7,682 nt of DNA from PVC group bacterium (GTDB lineage: Bacteria; Verrucomicrobiota; Kiritimatiellia; SS1-B-03-39; UBA6053): contig PXDP01000477.1 in assembly GCA_003565035.1 (NCBI GenBank), positions 1-7,682 of the forward strand. The letters are read 5' to 3'. The notes below the pieces were generated by a model. The model saw only the letters and a program-made list of their open reading frames with translations. It did not search any database and was not told the origin of the DNA. Numbering within the stretch: the first letter of the stretch is position 1; every line of letters starts with the position of its first letter. The position numbers and the translations under genes are program-made. Shown one piece after another: positions 1 to 6,178 of this stretch.

Positions 1-1734
1 GCCTCCTCCATCGGCGCCGCCATTCTCCGCAGCGAAGCCGAACAAAAACTCGCCCAAACCAATGCCGAACTCGGAAAAGCCCTCGAACGCGCCCGGACCC
101 TCGCCATCGACTCCGAAAAAGCCAACATGGCCAAAAGCGAATTTCTCGCCCGCATGAGTCACGAAATCCGCACCCCCATGAACGGCATCCTCGGCATGGC
201 CCGCCTCCTCCAGGACGAAGCCCTTGAGCCAGAGCAACAGGAGAAAATTGACATTATCGTCGAAAGCGGCGACCTCCTCCTCCACATCATCAATGACATC
301 CTCGATTTCTCCAAAATCGAAGCCGGGCAGATCATCATCACTCAGGAACACCTCGATCTCCGCCTCCTGCTCGAAAGCATTCACAAACTGCTCGCCCTGA
401 AAGCCAAAGAAAAAGGACTCGACTACCGCTCGGAGATTCTCCCCGATGTGCCCCTGCAAGTCAAAGGCGATTCCCTGCGCATCCGCCAGGTGCTCATCAA
501 CCTCATCGGAAACGCCATCAAATTCACCGAATCCGGCCACATCACCACCCGGGTGGAATGCAGCGGGCAGGACACCGACGCCGCCGTCCTGCGCTTTATC
601 GTCACCGACACCGGACCGGGCATCCCCTCCGACCGCATCGAGAGTCTCTTTGAGGAATTCACCCAGCTCGATGGCTCCTTCATCCGGCGGCACGAGGGCT
701 CCGGCCTCGGCCTCGCCATTGTCAAACGCCTGGTTTCGCTCATGAAAGGCACCATCGATGTGGAAAGCACCCCCGGAGAAGGGAGCCGCTTTATTGTCAC
801 CCTTCCCCTCAAAAAACAGATCGACGGTCCTCAAGGCAGCAGCGGCACTCCGGAAACCATTCTTCAGGGCCGCCGCGTTCTGGTGGTGGACGACAACCCC
901 ACCAACCTCCGCCTGATGGCCCGGATCTTCGACCGCTGGGAGTGCCGTCAGGACGGCGAGGAAAACCCGCTCAAGGTCGTTTCCCTCATCAACCGGGCCC
1001 TCAAAGCCGGTGATCCATATGAATGCGCGGTCATCGATATGATGATGCCCGAAATGGACGGCATTGAGCTGGCGGAAAACATCCGGGCTCAGCTCCCGCC
1101 CGGAGCGGACCTTAAGCTTATCATGCTCTCCTCCATCAATGTCCGCGAACGCGATGAACTCTTCCGCAAAGCCGGATACGATGCTGTCCTCGAAAAACCC
1201 CTCCGGGAATCCCAGCTCCACGACATTCTCATTCAACTCCTTCCGAAAAACGAAACCACTCCGCTTCCCATGTCCTCATCCTCCTCCACTCCCGCACCGT
1301 CCCCCGCCTCACCGGCTTCCTCTGCACCTCCGCAGGACACCCCCCTCCCCAAAGCACACATGCTCATCGCCGAGGACAATCTCGTAAACCAGAAAGTGGC
1401 CTCCCAGTACCTCAGCCGGCTCGGCATCACCTTCGAACTCGCAAACAACGGCAAAGAAGCCCTGGAAAAAATGACCGCCGGCACCTTTGATGCGGTGCTT
1501 ATGGATCTGCACATGCCGGAAATGGACGGCCTTGAAGCCACCAAAGCCTACCGCGAACACGAAGCCGCTCAGCCCGGAGACGGACGGCTCACGATCATTG
1601 CCCTCACCGCCGACGCCATCAAAGGCGACCGCGAAAAGTGCATACAGGCCGGCATGGACGACTACCTCAGCAAGCCCCTCAAACTCGCGGACCTCAAAGC
1701 AACCCTGCGCAACCATCTCACCGGCGAAGCCTGA
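1..1734 (+). CDS. Hybrid sensor histidine kinase with two receiver domains (5' partial)
   Basis: The reading frame is open from base 1, so the gene starts upstream; the ATG at 127 is internal, just before the H-box. The first residues (ASSIGAAI, then a charged heptad-like stretch) look like the end of a GAF-type sensor domain plus a coiled-coil linker. The HisKA H-box MSHEIRTPMNG has its phospho-acceptor His at 160-162. The HATPase_c domain follows, with N-box (Asn 511-513), G1 DTGPGIP (607-627) and G2 GSGLGL (697-714). REC1 (about 871-1240) has the DD pair at 889-894, phospho-Asp 1036-1038 and Lys 1195-1197. A Ser/Pro/Ala-rich linker (about 1255-1350) leads to REC2, with phospho-Asp 1504-1506 and Lys 1672-1674. 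All catalytic residues are present, so both receivers look functional. The protein ends just after REC2, with no Hpt domain. By family knowledge it autophosphorylates and passes phosphate to its receivers; the signal is unknown because the sensor lies mostly outside the window. Confidence 0.95.
   Translation, partial: ASSIGAAILRSEAEQKLAQTNAELGKALERARTLAIDSEKANMAKSEFLARMSHEIRTPMNGILGMARLLQDEALEPEQQEKIDIIVESGDLLLHIINDILDFSKIEAGQIIITQEHLDLRLLLESIHKLLALKAKEKGLDYRSEILPDVPLQVKGDSLRIRQVLINLIGNAIKFTESGHITTRVECSGQDTDAAVLRFIVTDTGPGIPSDRIESLFEEFTQLDGSFIRRHEGSGLGLAIVKRLVSLMKGTIDVESTPGEGSRFIVTLPLKKQIDGPQGSSGTPETILQGRRVLVVDDNPTNLRLMARIFDRWECRQDGEENPLKVVSLINRALKAGDPYECAVIDMMMPEMDGIELAENIRAQLPPGADLKLIMLSSINVRERDELFRKAGYDAVLEKPLRESQLHDILIQLLPKNETTPLPMSSSSSTPAPSPASPASSAPPQDTPLPKAHMLIAEDNLVNQKVASQYLSRLGITFELANNGKEALEKMTAGTFDAVLMDLHMPEMDGLEATKAYREHEAAQPGDGRLTIIALTADAIKGDREKCIQAGMDDYLSKPLKLADLKATLRNHLTGEA
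1255..1350 (+). other. Low-complexity Ser/Pro/Ala interdomain linker in the hybrid kinase
   Basis: Between REC1 and REC2 the encoded protein becomes a run of Ser, Pro and Ala with a few Thr and Gln, including five consecutive serines. The DNA is correspondingly C-rich and repetitive. It reads as a flexible tether separating two receiver domains. Such linkers vary in length between homologues, and no function beyond spacing can be inferred. Confidence 0.7.
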
Positions 1735-1767
1735 ACCAACCCCTCCGCCCGACAGGACCCCTCCATG
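1732..1767 (+). promoter_or_regulatory. Leader and ribosome binding site, copy 1 of a shared leader
   Basis: The short gap between the hybrid kinase and the next gene holds a Shine-Dalgarno-like AGGA at 1754-1757, seven bases before the ATG at 1765, which supports that start. The block from the stop codon to the ATG shares TGAACC, AACCCCTCCGCC, AGGA and CTCCATG, in the same order, with the leader at 6734-6766. The CCTCC inside it matches the anti-Shine-Dalgarno core and could pair weakly with the AGGA; that pairing is an inference. Confidence 0.5.
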
Positions 1768-2694
1768 GAAATCTCACTCGACACCCCGTTTTCTCCCGCC
1801 GAAGTCTCGCTGCTCGATATGCACAGCGTCCTCAATGTCCTCACCGTCATTCAACACGAATTTCTCCGGCTGGACGAAGCCCTCGGCGACGCGGACGACC
1901 TCGACCCGCTTCTGGATTTCATTGCCAACGCCGGGCAGCATCTCAGCAATCCCCAGGCAGCCTCCCACCTCATCGCCAATGTCGAAACCTTCATCCAGGA
2001 CTGCACCCACCAGCTCCGCGCCCTGGAGACAAACCATCCCGGACTGAAAACCGACGACGTACTGCCCTCCGTCCGCGCCAACCTCGAAGGCATTTTTCTG
2101 ATTCTCCTGGTCCGCGCCCGTGAACTCCGGGAGCGGCAGGAAAACCCCGAGGCATGGGTGCCCCACTCCGTCAAAACCCTCAAAGACAATTTTCTCAACC
2201 TCTTTGAGGCCATTGAACGCAACAGCCATGGTGCCTACCGCATTGTTCACAACCTCGCCCAGCACGAAAACGGCAATTATCTGATTCACCTCGACATTTC
2301 CGGGAACACAGCCGGACACATTCTCATGCCACCCGTCTTTCAGGACGTCATGCGCGATCTCATCGCCAATGCCCGCAAATACACCCCGCCGGGCGGCACC
2401 ATTGCCGCCGGCCTCTCCCTCCACAACGGTCATCTGCGCTTTGTCGTCACCGACAGCGGATGCGGCATCCCTCCCGAAGAACTTCAGGATGTCGTCCGCT
2501 TCGGTTACCGGGCCGCCAACGTCAAAGACCGCCCCACCTGCGGCGGCGGCTTCGGTCTCACCAAAGCCTATTATGTCACCAAAGCATTCAACGGACGCAT
2601 GTGGATCGATTCTCCGCTTGAAGAAAACCGGGGAACCCGTATCGAGATACGCATTCCATCCCCCGTATCGACCGATTCACCGGATTATTCATGA
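1765..2694 (+). CDS. GHKL ATP-binding, histidine kinase-like protein
   Basis: This 309-residue protein has no membrane segment or signal peptide, so it is probably cytoplasmic. The C-terminal half (about 185-298) is a clear HATPase_c domain: N-box DLIANARKYT with Asn202, G1 DSGCG starting at Asp230, and a G2 loop GGGFGL around 260-265. ATP binding is therefore likely. The N-terminal part is mostly helical and starts with LLDMHSVLNVLTVI (His20, Asn24), which recalls the dimerisation/phosphotransfer helix of histidine kinases. However, the acidic residue usual right after the His is a Ser. A second helical stretch (about 105-155) precedes the ATPase domain. There is no sensor or receiver domain. 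The gene follows the hybrid kinase by 30 bases and overlaps the methyltransferase gene by 4 bases (ATGA). A partner role for the upstream kinase is plausible but inferred. It could be a true soluble kinase, a phosphotransferase in the style of Spo0B or ChpT, or an ATPase with another role. Confidence 0.85.
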   Translation: MEISLDTPFSPAEVSLLDMHSVLNVLTVIQHEFLRLDEALGDADDLDPLLDFIANAGQHLSNPQAASHLIANVETFIQDCTHQLRALETNHPGLKTDDVLPSVRANLEGIFLILLVRARELRERQENPEAWVPHSVKTLKDNFLNLFEAIERNSHGAYRIVHNLAQHENGNYLIHLDISGNTAGHILMPPVFQDVMRDLIANARKYTPPGGTIAAGLSLHNGHLRFVVTDSGCGIPPEELQDVVRFGYRAANVKDRPTCGGGFGLTKAYYVTKAFNGRMWIDSPLEENRGTRIEIRIPSPVSTDSPDYS

Positions 2695-3842
2695 AACAAA
2701 CTCTTCTCGTCACCTGTGCCAAAGGCATTCCGCCTATCCTCGCCCGCGAAATCACCGCCCTCGGACTCAGGGTCCTTCGGGAGGATGCCGCCGCCGTGGA
2801 GGTCGAAGCCTCTTTTGAAGACGCCACCCGCCTCTGCCTGCACCTCCGCACCGCCCACCGCGTTCTCTGGCCGCTCACCCGCGCCCGGGTCACCGGACCC
2901 AACGGCCTCTTCGGCGCCGTCATCCGCTTTCCCTGGGAAAAACACCTCGATCCCGGCGGGTACCTCCGCGTCCACGGCTTTGTCCGCACCGAGGCCATCC
3001 GCGATGAACGTTTCGCCTTTCTTACCGTCAAAGACGCGGTCATGGACCGCATGCGCGACCGCTGCGGCCGCCGCCCCGACAGCGGTCCCGACGACCGCGG
3101 GGCCAACCTCTACCTGCACTGGATCGACGACGAGGCTAAACTCTATTTTGATCTCGCCGGCCAGCCCCTCTCCCGTCGCGGATACCGGCAGCAGGGCGGC
3201 ATCGCCCCCATGCAGGAGGCCCTCGCCGCCGCCATGCTGCTCGCAGGCGGCTACACCGGCGACACCCCGCTGGTCAACCCCATGTGCGGCAGTGGTACCC
3301 TCGCCATCGAAGCCGCCCTCATCGCCCGCCATCAGGCCCCCGGCCTCCTTCGCGACAACTTCGGATTTCTCCACCTGCTCGACACCGATCCCCGCGCCTG
3401 GCAAAAAGAAGTCTTTGCCGCCAAAACCGCCGTCCGCCCGGCTGCGGAGCTGCCCCCCATTCTCGCCACCGATCACGACCCCCATACCCTTCACCTCGCC
3501 AGAGCCAACGCCGAGCGTGCCGGGGTGGCCGATCTGATCCAATTCGAACTCACCGAGTATCAGGACACCCCCATCCCCGATGGCTCCGCCTGGGTGGTGC
3601 TCAACCCCGAATACGGCGTGCGCATGGGCAGCGAAGACAATCTCGAAGCCCACTACCGCGAAATCGGCCAGTGGTTTAAAACCCTCAACACCGGCGGCAA
3701 GGGCCTCATCATCACCGGAAACCTCCCGCTCTCCAAACGCTTCGGCCTCAAACTCTCCGGCAAACACACCCTCTACAACGGCGCCATCGAATGCCGCTTG
3801 TTGACCTTTGACCTCTTTCCGCCCGCACCCAAAACCGCATGA
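2691..3842 (+). CDS. THUMP-domain class I RNA methyltransferase (RlmL N-terminal-like)
   Basis: This 383-residue protein matches the layout of the SAM-dependent THUMP/UPF0020 methyltransferases that modify rRNA or tRNA guanines. The N-terminus LLVTCAKGIPPILAREI is the usual ferredoxin-like start, and a THUMP region follows to about residue 165. The segment GIAPMQEALAAAMLL leads into SAM-binding motif I, NPMCGSGT (residues 196-203), followed by IEAALIA. Motif IV is NPEYG (305-309) where the family usually has NPPYG. The C-terminal ITGN, the phrase LYNGAIECRLLTF and the terminal Phe/Pro-rich tail also fit the family. Its length matches the single-domain enzymes (such as YpsC type) and not the fused RlmKL. 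The ATG overlaps the upstream stop as ATGA, with no good ribosome binding site of its own, so it is probably translated by coupling. The exact target base is unknown; 23S rRNA m2G is the best guess from the family. No gene symbol is assigned because RlmL, YpsC and Trm14-type members cannot be separated here. Confidence 0.9.
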   Translation: MKQTLLVTCAKGIPPILAREITALGLRVLREDAAAVEVEASFEDATRLCLHLRTAHRVLWPLTRARVTGPNGLFGAVIRFPWEKHLDPGGYLRVHGFVRTEAIRDERFAFLTVKDAVMDRMRDRCGRRPDSGPDDRGANLYLHWIDDEAKLYFDLAGQPLSRRGYRQQGGIAPMQEALAAAMLLAGGYTGDTPLVNPMCGSGTLAIEAALIARHQAPGLLRDNFGFLHLLDTDPRAWQKEVFAAKTAVRPAAELPPILATDHDPHTLHLARANAERAGVADLIQFELTEYQDTPIPDGSAWVVLNPEYGVRMGSEDNLEAHYREIGQWFKTLNTGGKGLIITGNLPLSKRFGLKLSGKHTLYNGAIECRLLTFDLFPPAPKTA

Positions 3843-4222
3843 AACGGGATCATCTCTGGCCGATTTTAATCGTTGTCACCCTCTTTGTGGTGTCCGGTCA
3901 GTCCGAAGTCGCCGCCCCCTCCGGTTTTGACTTCAGTATCGACAAAATCGCCCACTTTGGTGTCTTTGGCGCCCTGGCCACCAGCCTCATCCGCCTGCCG
4001 GTCTTTCAAAAGCAGGGACCGCGCGGAGCCTGGGCGGTCATCCTGCTGGTCAGTGCCTATGGCGGACTGGACGAATGGCGGCAATCCTTCACCCCCGGCC
4101 GCTTCATGGAATTCGGCGACTGGGTGGCCGACACCCTCGGGGCCCTCACCGCCGTCGCCCTCTACAAAGGCTGTCCGCTCTGGCGCAAGCTGCTCGAAAC
4201 CCCGATCCGCAAGCCATCATAA
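3839..4222 (+). CDS. VanZ-like membrane protein
   Basis: This small 127-residue integral membrane protein has about four hydrophobic segments (roughly residues 5-20, 38-53, 63-77 and 93-110). It carries the hallmark VanZ-family polar residues: DKIAHF (Asp35, Lys36, His39), GLDEWRQSFTPGR (Asp78, Glu79, Gln82, Pro86, Arg88) and DWVADTLGA (Asp94, Asp98). The family is named after the enterococcal teicoplanin-resistance protein, but most members are of unknown function and are not resistance genes; nothing nearby suggests a van cluster. The ATG overlaps the methyltransferase stop as ATGA, so coupled translation is likely. It appears to be the last gene of the left-hand unit, since a 106-base A+T-rich gap follows. 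Confidence 0.88.
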   Translation: MKRDHLWPILIVVTLFVVSGQSEVAAPSGFDFSIDKIAHFGVFGALATSLIRLPVFQKQGPRGAWAVILLVSAYGGLDEWRQSFTPGRFMEFGDWVADTLGALTAVALYKGCPLWRKLLETPIRKPS

Positions 4223-4328
4223 ACTATTCCGTGTGTCTTAGGGTCTGAGAAAATTAAAAACGGTTTTGTGCTATCCAGAATCGTTTTTGTACATTTCAAT
4301 ATAAACGGTTTTCGGTTATGATTTACCC
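4223..4328 (+). promoter_or_regulatory. A+T-rich intergenic promoter/operator region
   Basis: This is the only long gap in the window and is much richer in A+T than its surroundings. It contains three related elements built on AAACGGTTTT, centred near 4261, 4282 and 4306, and a perfect 7-base inverted repeat AAAAACG/CGTTTTT (4256-4262 and 4282-4288). A TATGAT at 4317-4322 matches five of six bases of a sigma70 -10 box but lies only six bases before the ATG at 4329; TATAAA at 4300-4305 is an alternative. No convincing -35 box is seen for either. A promoter for the right-hand unit is likely from position and composition; the exact elements are uncertain. Confidence 0.5.
4256..4315 (+). repeat. 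Three AAACGGTTTT-like repeated elements
   Basis: The copies are AAAAACGGTTTTGTG (4256-4270), AGAATCGTTTTTGTA (4277-4291) and ATAAACGGTTTTCGG (4301-4315). Each has an A-rich left arm, a central CG and a T-rich right arm, so each is itself nearly palindromic. The central CGs are 21 and 24 bases apart, close to two helical turns. A weaker fourth match, ACAAAATCGTTACCC (4335-4349), lies inside the next gene. A/T arms around a central CG resemble LacI-family operators, but no regulator gene is in the window, so the link is inference. Chance in A+T-rich DNA cannot be excluded. Confidence 0.4.
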
Positions 4329-5339
4329 ATGATCACAAAATCGTTACCCTTACAGTTTATCAGACTTTGCATTCTGATGCTCCCGATTTCAGTCAACCTG
4401 GCCGAGCTGCAGAAGTGGACGGCCTCGAACGGGCGTGAGATCGAAGCCTCCTTTGTTGCGCTCGAAGGCCAAACCCTCCGTCTGGAGGACCAAGAGGGAG
4501 TGATCCGGGAAATAAAACTGGATCAATTGAGTCCGGAATCCAGGATCACGGCGCGCCGCATAGCCTCTTCGTCCTGGAAAGCATTAGATGGGAGTTCGCG
4601 AAGAGTTTTGCACCAGCACCGGACGCCGCAGTATCATCTGCAAATCCTCGAAGATCAGGGGTGGGGGCTTTTGCAAATTCTTCACCAGGATAAACCCCTT
4701 CATCCACAGCCAATCGTTCTTCGCCTGGCGGTGGGACGTTATGTCAACCAGCGGTATACGGGGGTGCCGGTAAAATCAGTCCATCCCCCGCAGATCATGG
4801 CCAAGAGTATGGTGCGATGGACTGCGGAACTCGAATCAGACGGTTCGGTCGAAATTGAACTTCGCCTGGGTCCCGACGAAATTTCCATCGGGTATCAGGT
4901 TCTTCTCGATCCTACATCACCCTCGGAAGTGATCCAAACCACTCTGCGAGCGGAATTTCCCGCCACGGTGGTGTCGGACGAAGCCACCCCGCTCATCAGA
5001 CTGGCCGTTGGCGGGGACCCCTTTGAACGGGAAGAGATCCCAAAGCGGATTCCCAATCACAAACTTCAACTCCGCCGAAGCACGGTGCGCCGTCAACAAA
5101 CCTATCCCTTCTGGGAGTCGGTGGGAGAAGCGTTCACGGGACAAGTTGAGCGGGCTGTGGTTGAAGGACTCTACGCTCCGTATACCCTCGGATTCAGACT
5201 TCCTGCACGGGGAGCCACCGGAAGTCTGTGGATTTATGGCGGGGGCTCGCCCTCCGGCGGTTTTTCGCTCAACATGGTGAAAGACAATCCCGCCGACGTG
5301 CCGCATCTGCAAATGCTCACCCTGAGCCTCACCCTTTGA
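4329..5339 (+). CDS. Secreted protein with N-terminal SHD1-like domain, function unknown
   Basis: This 336-residue protein begins with a basic and hydrophobic stretch (residues 4-24) that looks like a Sec signal peptide, with possible cleavage after Ala25 (VNLA then ELQKW). Residues 29-73 read WTASNGREIEASFVAL..., ending in IKLDQLSPESR. This is the pattern of the SHD1-like beta domain common in secreted proteins of Planctomycetes and Verrucomicrobia. The remaining 260 residues are not recognised; they look beta-rich, with alternating hydrophobic and charged residues, and contain a Gly/Ser-rich loop (YGGGSPSGGF) near the C-terminus. No catalytic motif was found. The ATG at 4329 follows the A+T-rich gap with no visible Shine-Dalgarno sequence, and starting there keeps the whole signal peptide. 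Codon use is less C-biased than in the genes to the left. It is probably the first gene of a four-gene unit and ends 18 bases before the pseudopilin gene. Confidence 0.8.
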   Translation: MITKSLPLQFIRLCILMLPISVNLAELQKWTASNGREIEASFVALEGQTLRLEDQEGVIREIKLDQLSPESRITARRIASSSWKALDGSSRRVLHQHRTPQYHLQILEDQGWGLLQILHQDKPLHPQPIVLRLAVGRYVNQRYTGVPVKSVHPPQIMAKSMVRWTAELESDGSVEIELRLGPDEISIGYQVLLDPTSPSEVIQTTLRAEFPATVVSDEATPLIRLAVGGDPFEREEIPKRIPNHKLQLRRSTVRRQQTYPFWESVGEAFTGQVERAVVEGLYAPYTLGFRLPARGATGSLWIYGGGSPSGGFSLNMVKDNPADVPHLQMLTLSLTL

Positions 5340-5349
5340 CCCTGACCAC

Positions 5350-5357
5350 GGAGCCCA
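5350..5357 (+). promoter_or_regulatory. Ribosome binding site of the pseudopilin gene
   Basis: A GGAG at 5350-5353 lies four bases before the ATG at 5358. The spacing is a little short, but it is the only purine-rich match in the 18-base gap. It supports the chosen start, which leaves a 20-residue prepilin leader. Confidence 0.5.
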
Positions 5358-6164
5358 ATGTCATTTCTAAACCATTTCACCCCCCGTCCCCGCCGTTCAT
5401 TACAGTCCAGAAAAGGGTTCACCCTCATCGAAATGCTGGTTGTCATCGCCATTTTGGCTCTGTTAGTGGCTTTAATCAGCCCCGCAGTCTCCTCCTCTCT
5501 TGAACGGGCAAAAACAGCCCAGTGTTTGTCCAACCTGAGGCAACTGAATGTGGCGCTGCTTTCCTTCATCAGTGAAAGCGGCAAACTTCCGCCCGTCAGC
5601 CAGGCTGAAGGCAGCCCCGCCGTTCCAAATGGTCACCGGAACCGCTGGTACACCGGCGCATTTCTCGGTCCCTATCTGGACGAGGAAATTCCACTCTTTG
5701 TCACCAATACGGGCGGAGGCGGCTCCTATGAAATTCCTCCGCCAAACTCTGTTCTTGAATGCCCGTCCAGCACCGTCGGGTTCAACAATCAGCGTTCCCG
5801 CAAGAGCTGGCTGGGGATGAACAACGAATGGAATGGAAAACGCTTTGTCGACCCAATGAACAACGATCTCCGAAACCGTCCCGGGAATTATCTGGGAGTC
5901 GACAAACCCCTTAACAAAGTGGTCAGCTTTGCGGATTCGACCAGCTTCGGCCTGAATACCGTGGCCGATTACACCGCCAACAACGGGAGCGGATTTGTGG
6001 GGCTCAACGAATTTGGAGGGTACAACCCCCGCCACCGCGGAGGGGCAAATTATGCGTTTCTGGACGGCCACGTCCGCTGGATTCGCAATCCAAATGAAGC
6101 CTTTTTTAATCAGGAGATGTTCCTGGTTCCCAACACGCTTCACGATCCGCTATCCAGACGATAA
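5358..6164 (+). CDS. Prepilin-like (type II pseudopilin) protein with H-X9-DG motif
   Basis: This 268-residue protein has a textbook type IV prepilin leader. Basic residues precede Gly20, the prepilin peptidase site falls between Gly20 and Phe21 (KGFTLIEMLVVIAILALLV), Glu25 is at +5, and a hydrophobic helix spans about 21-42. After this comes AKTAQCLSNLRQLNVALLSF, the usual helix continuation of PVC pseudopilin-like proteins, and then a globular domain with VLECPSS at 133-139. Near the C-terminus, HRGGANYAFLDGHVRWI places His226 ten residues before Asp236-Gly237, the H-X9-DG motif. Such proteins occur in many copies in Verrucomicrobia, Lentisphaerae and Planctomycetes genomes, often near secretion, sugar-use or transport genes; their role is mostly unknown. 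No secretion ATPase, platform protein or prepilin peptidase gene lies in the window, so those would act from elsewhere in the genome. It lies between the SHD1-like protein and the lipoprotein. Confidence 0.92.
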   Translation: MSFLNHFTPRPRRSLQSRKGFTLIEMLVVIAILALLVALISPAVSSSLERAKTAQCLSNLRQLNVALLSFISESGKLPPVSQAEGSPAVPNGHRNRWYTGAFLGPYLDEEIPLFVTNTGGGGSYEIPPPNSVLECPSSTVGFNNQRSRKSWLGMNNEWNGKRFVDPMNNDLRNRPGNYLGVDKPLNKVVSFADSTSFGLNTVADYTANNGSGFVGLNEFGGYNPRHRGGANYAFLDGHVRWIRNPNEAFFNQEMFLVPNTLHDPLSRR

Positions 6165-6178
6165 CCTCCCGGAAAACC

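Noticed and set aside
127..1734. ATG at 127 as the true start of the hybrid kinase
   Set aside because: The frame stays open back to base 1 and encodes a plausible sensor-domain end and coiled coil. Starting at 127 would cut off the beginning of the HisKA helix only 11 residues before the phospho-acceptor His.
1774..2433. Open frame of 219 codons on the - strand opposite the kinase-like gene
   Set aside because: Same cause: antisense shadow of a gene with intact GHKL motifs, with no domain recognised in its translation.
2716..3537. Open frame of 273 codons on the + strand in another frame within the methyltransferase gene
   Set aside because: The translation is Pro/Ser/Ala-rich low-complexity sequence typical of a frame-shifted reading of C-rich DNA, while the overlapping methyltransferase frame has all family motifs.
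2685..3767. Long open frame of 360 codons on the - strand opposite the methyltransferase
   Set aside because: It is antisense to a clearly recognisable gene. The C-rich third codon positions of the + strand gene remove most stop codons from this frame, and its Gly/Ala/Val/Glu-rich translation shows no known motif.
3839..4222. Glycopeptide-resistance role for the VanZ-like protein
   Set aside because: No other van-type genes (ligase, dehydrogenase, dipeptidase, VanS/VanR pair) are present, and most VanZ-family proteins are not resistance factors. The kinase next door lacks the layout of VanS.
4236..4250. Small hairpin TCTTAG-GGT-CTGAGA as a terminator after the VanZ-like gene
   Set aside because: The stem is only six pairs with one wobble and a three-base loop, and it is followed by A-rich DNA, not a T-tract, on the + strand. 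It does not fit an intrinsic terminator in either direction.
4256..4288. Inverted repeat AAAAACG/CGTTTTT as an intrinsic terminator
   Set aside because: The stem would be mostly A-U pairs with a 19-base loop, too weak for termination, and the T-run is part of the stem. It fits better as a DNA-level element.
5472..6143. Open frame of 223 codons on the - strand opposite the pseudopilin gene
   Set aside because: It lies wholly opposite the pseudopilin gene, whose motifs at both ends are intact; no domain or start signal supports it.
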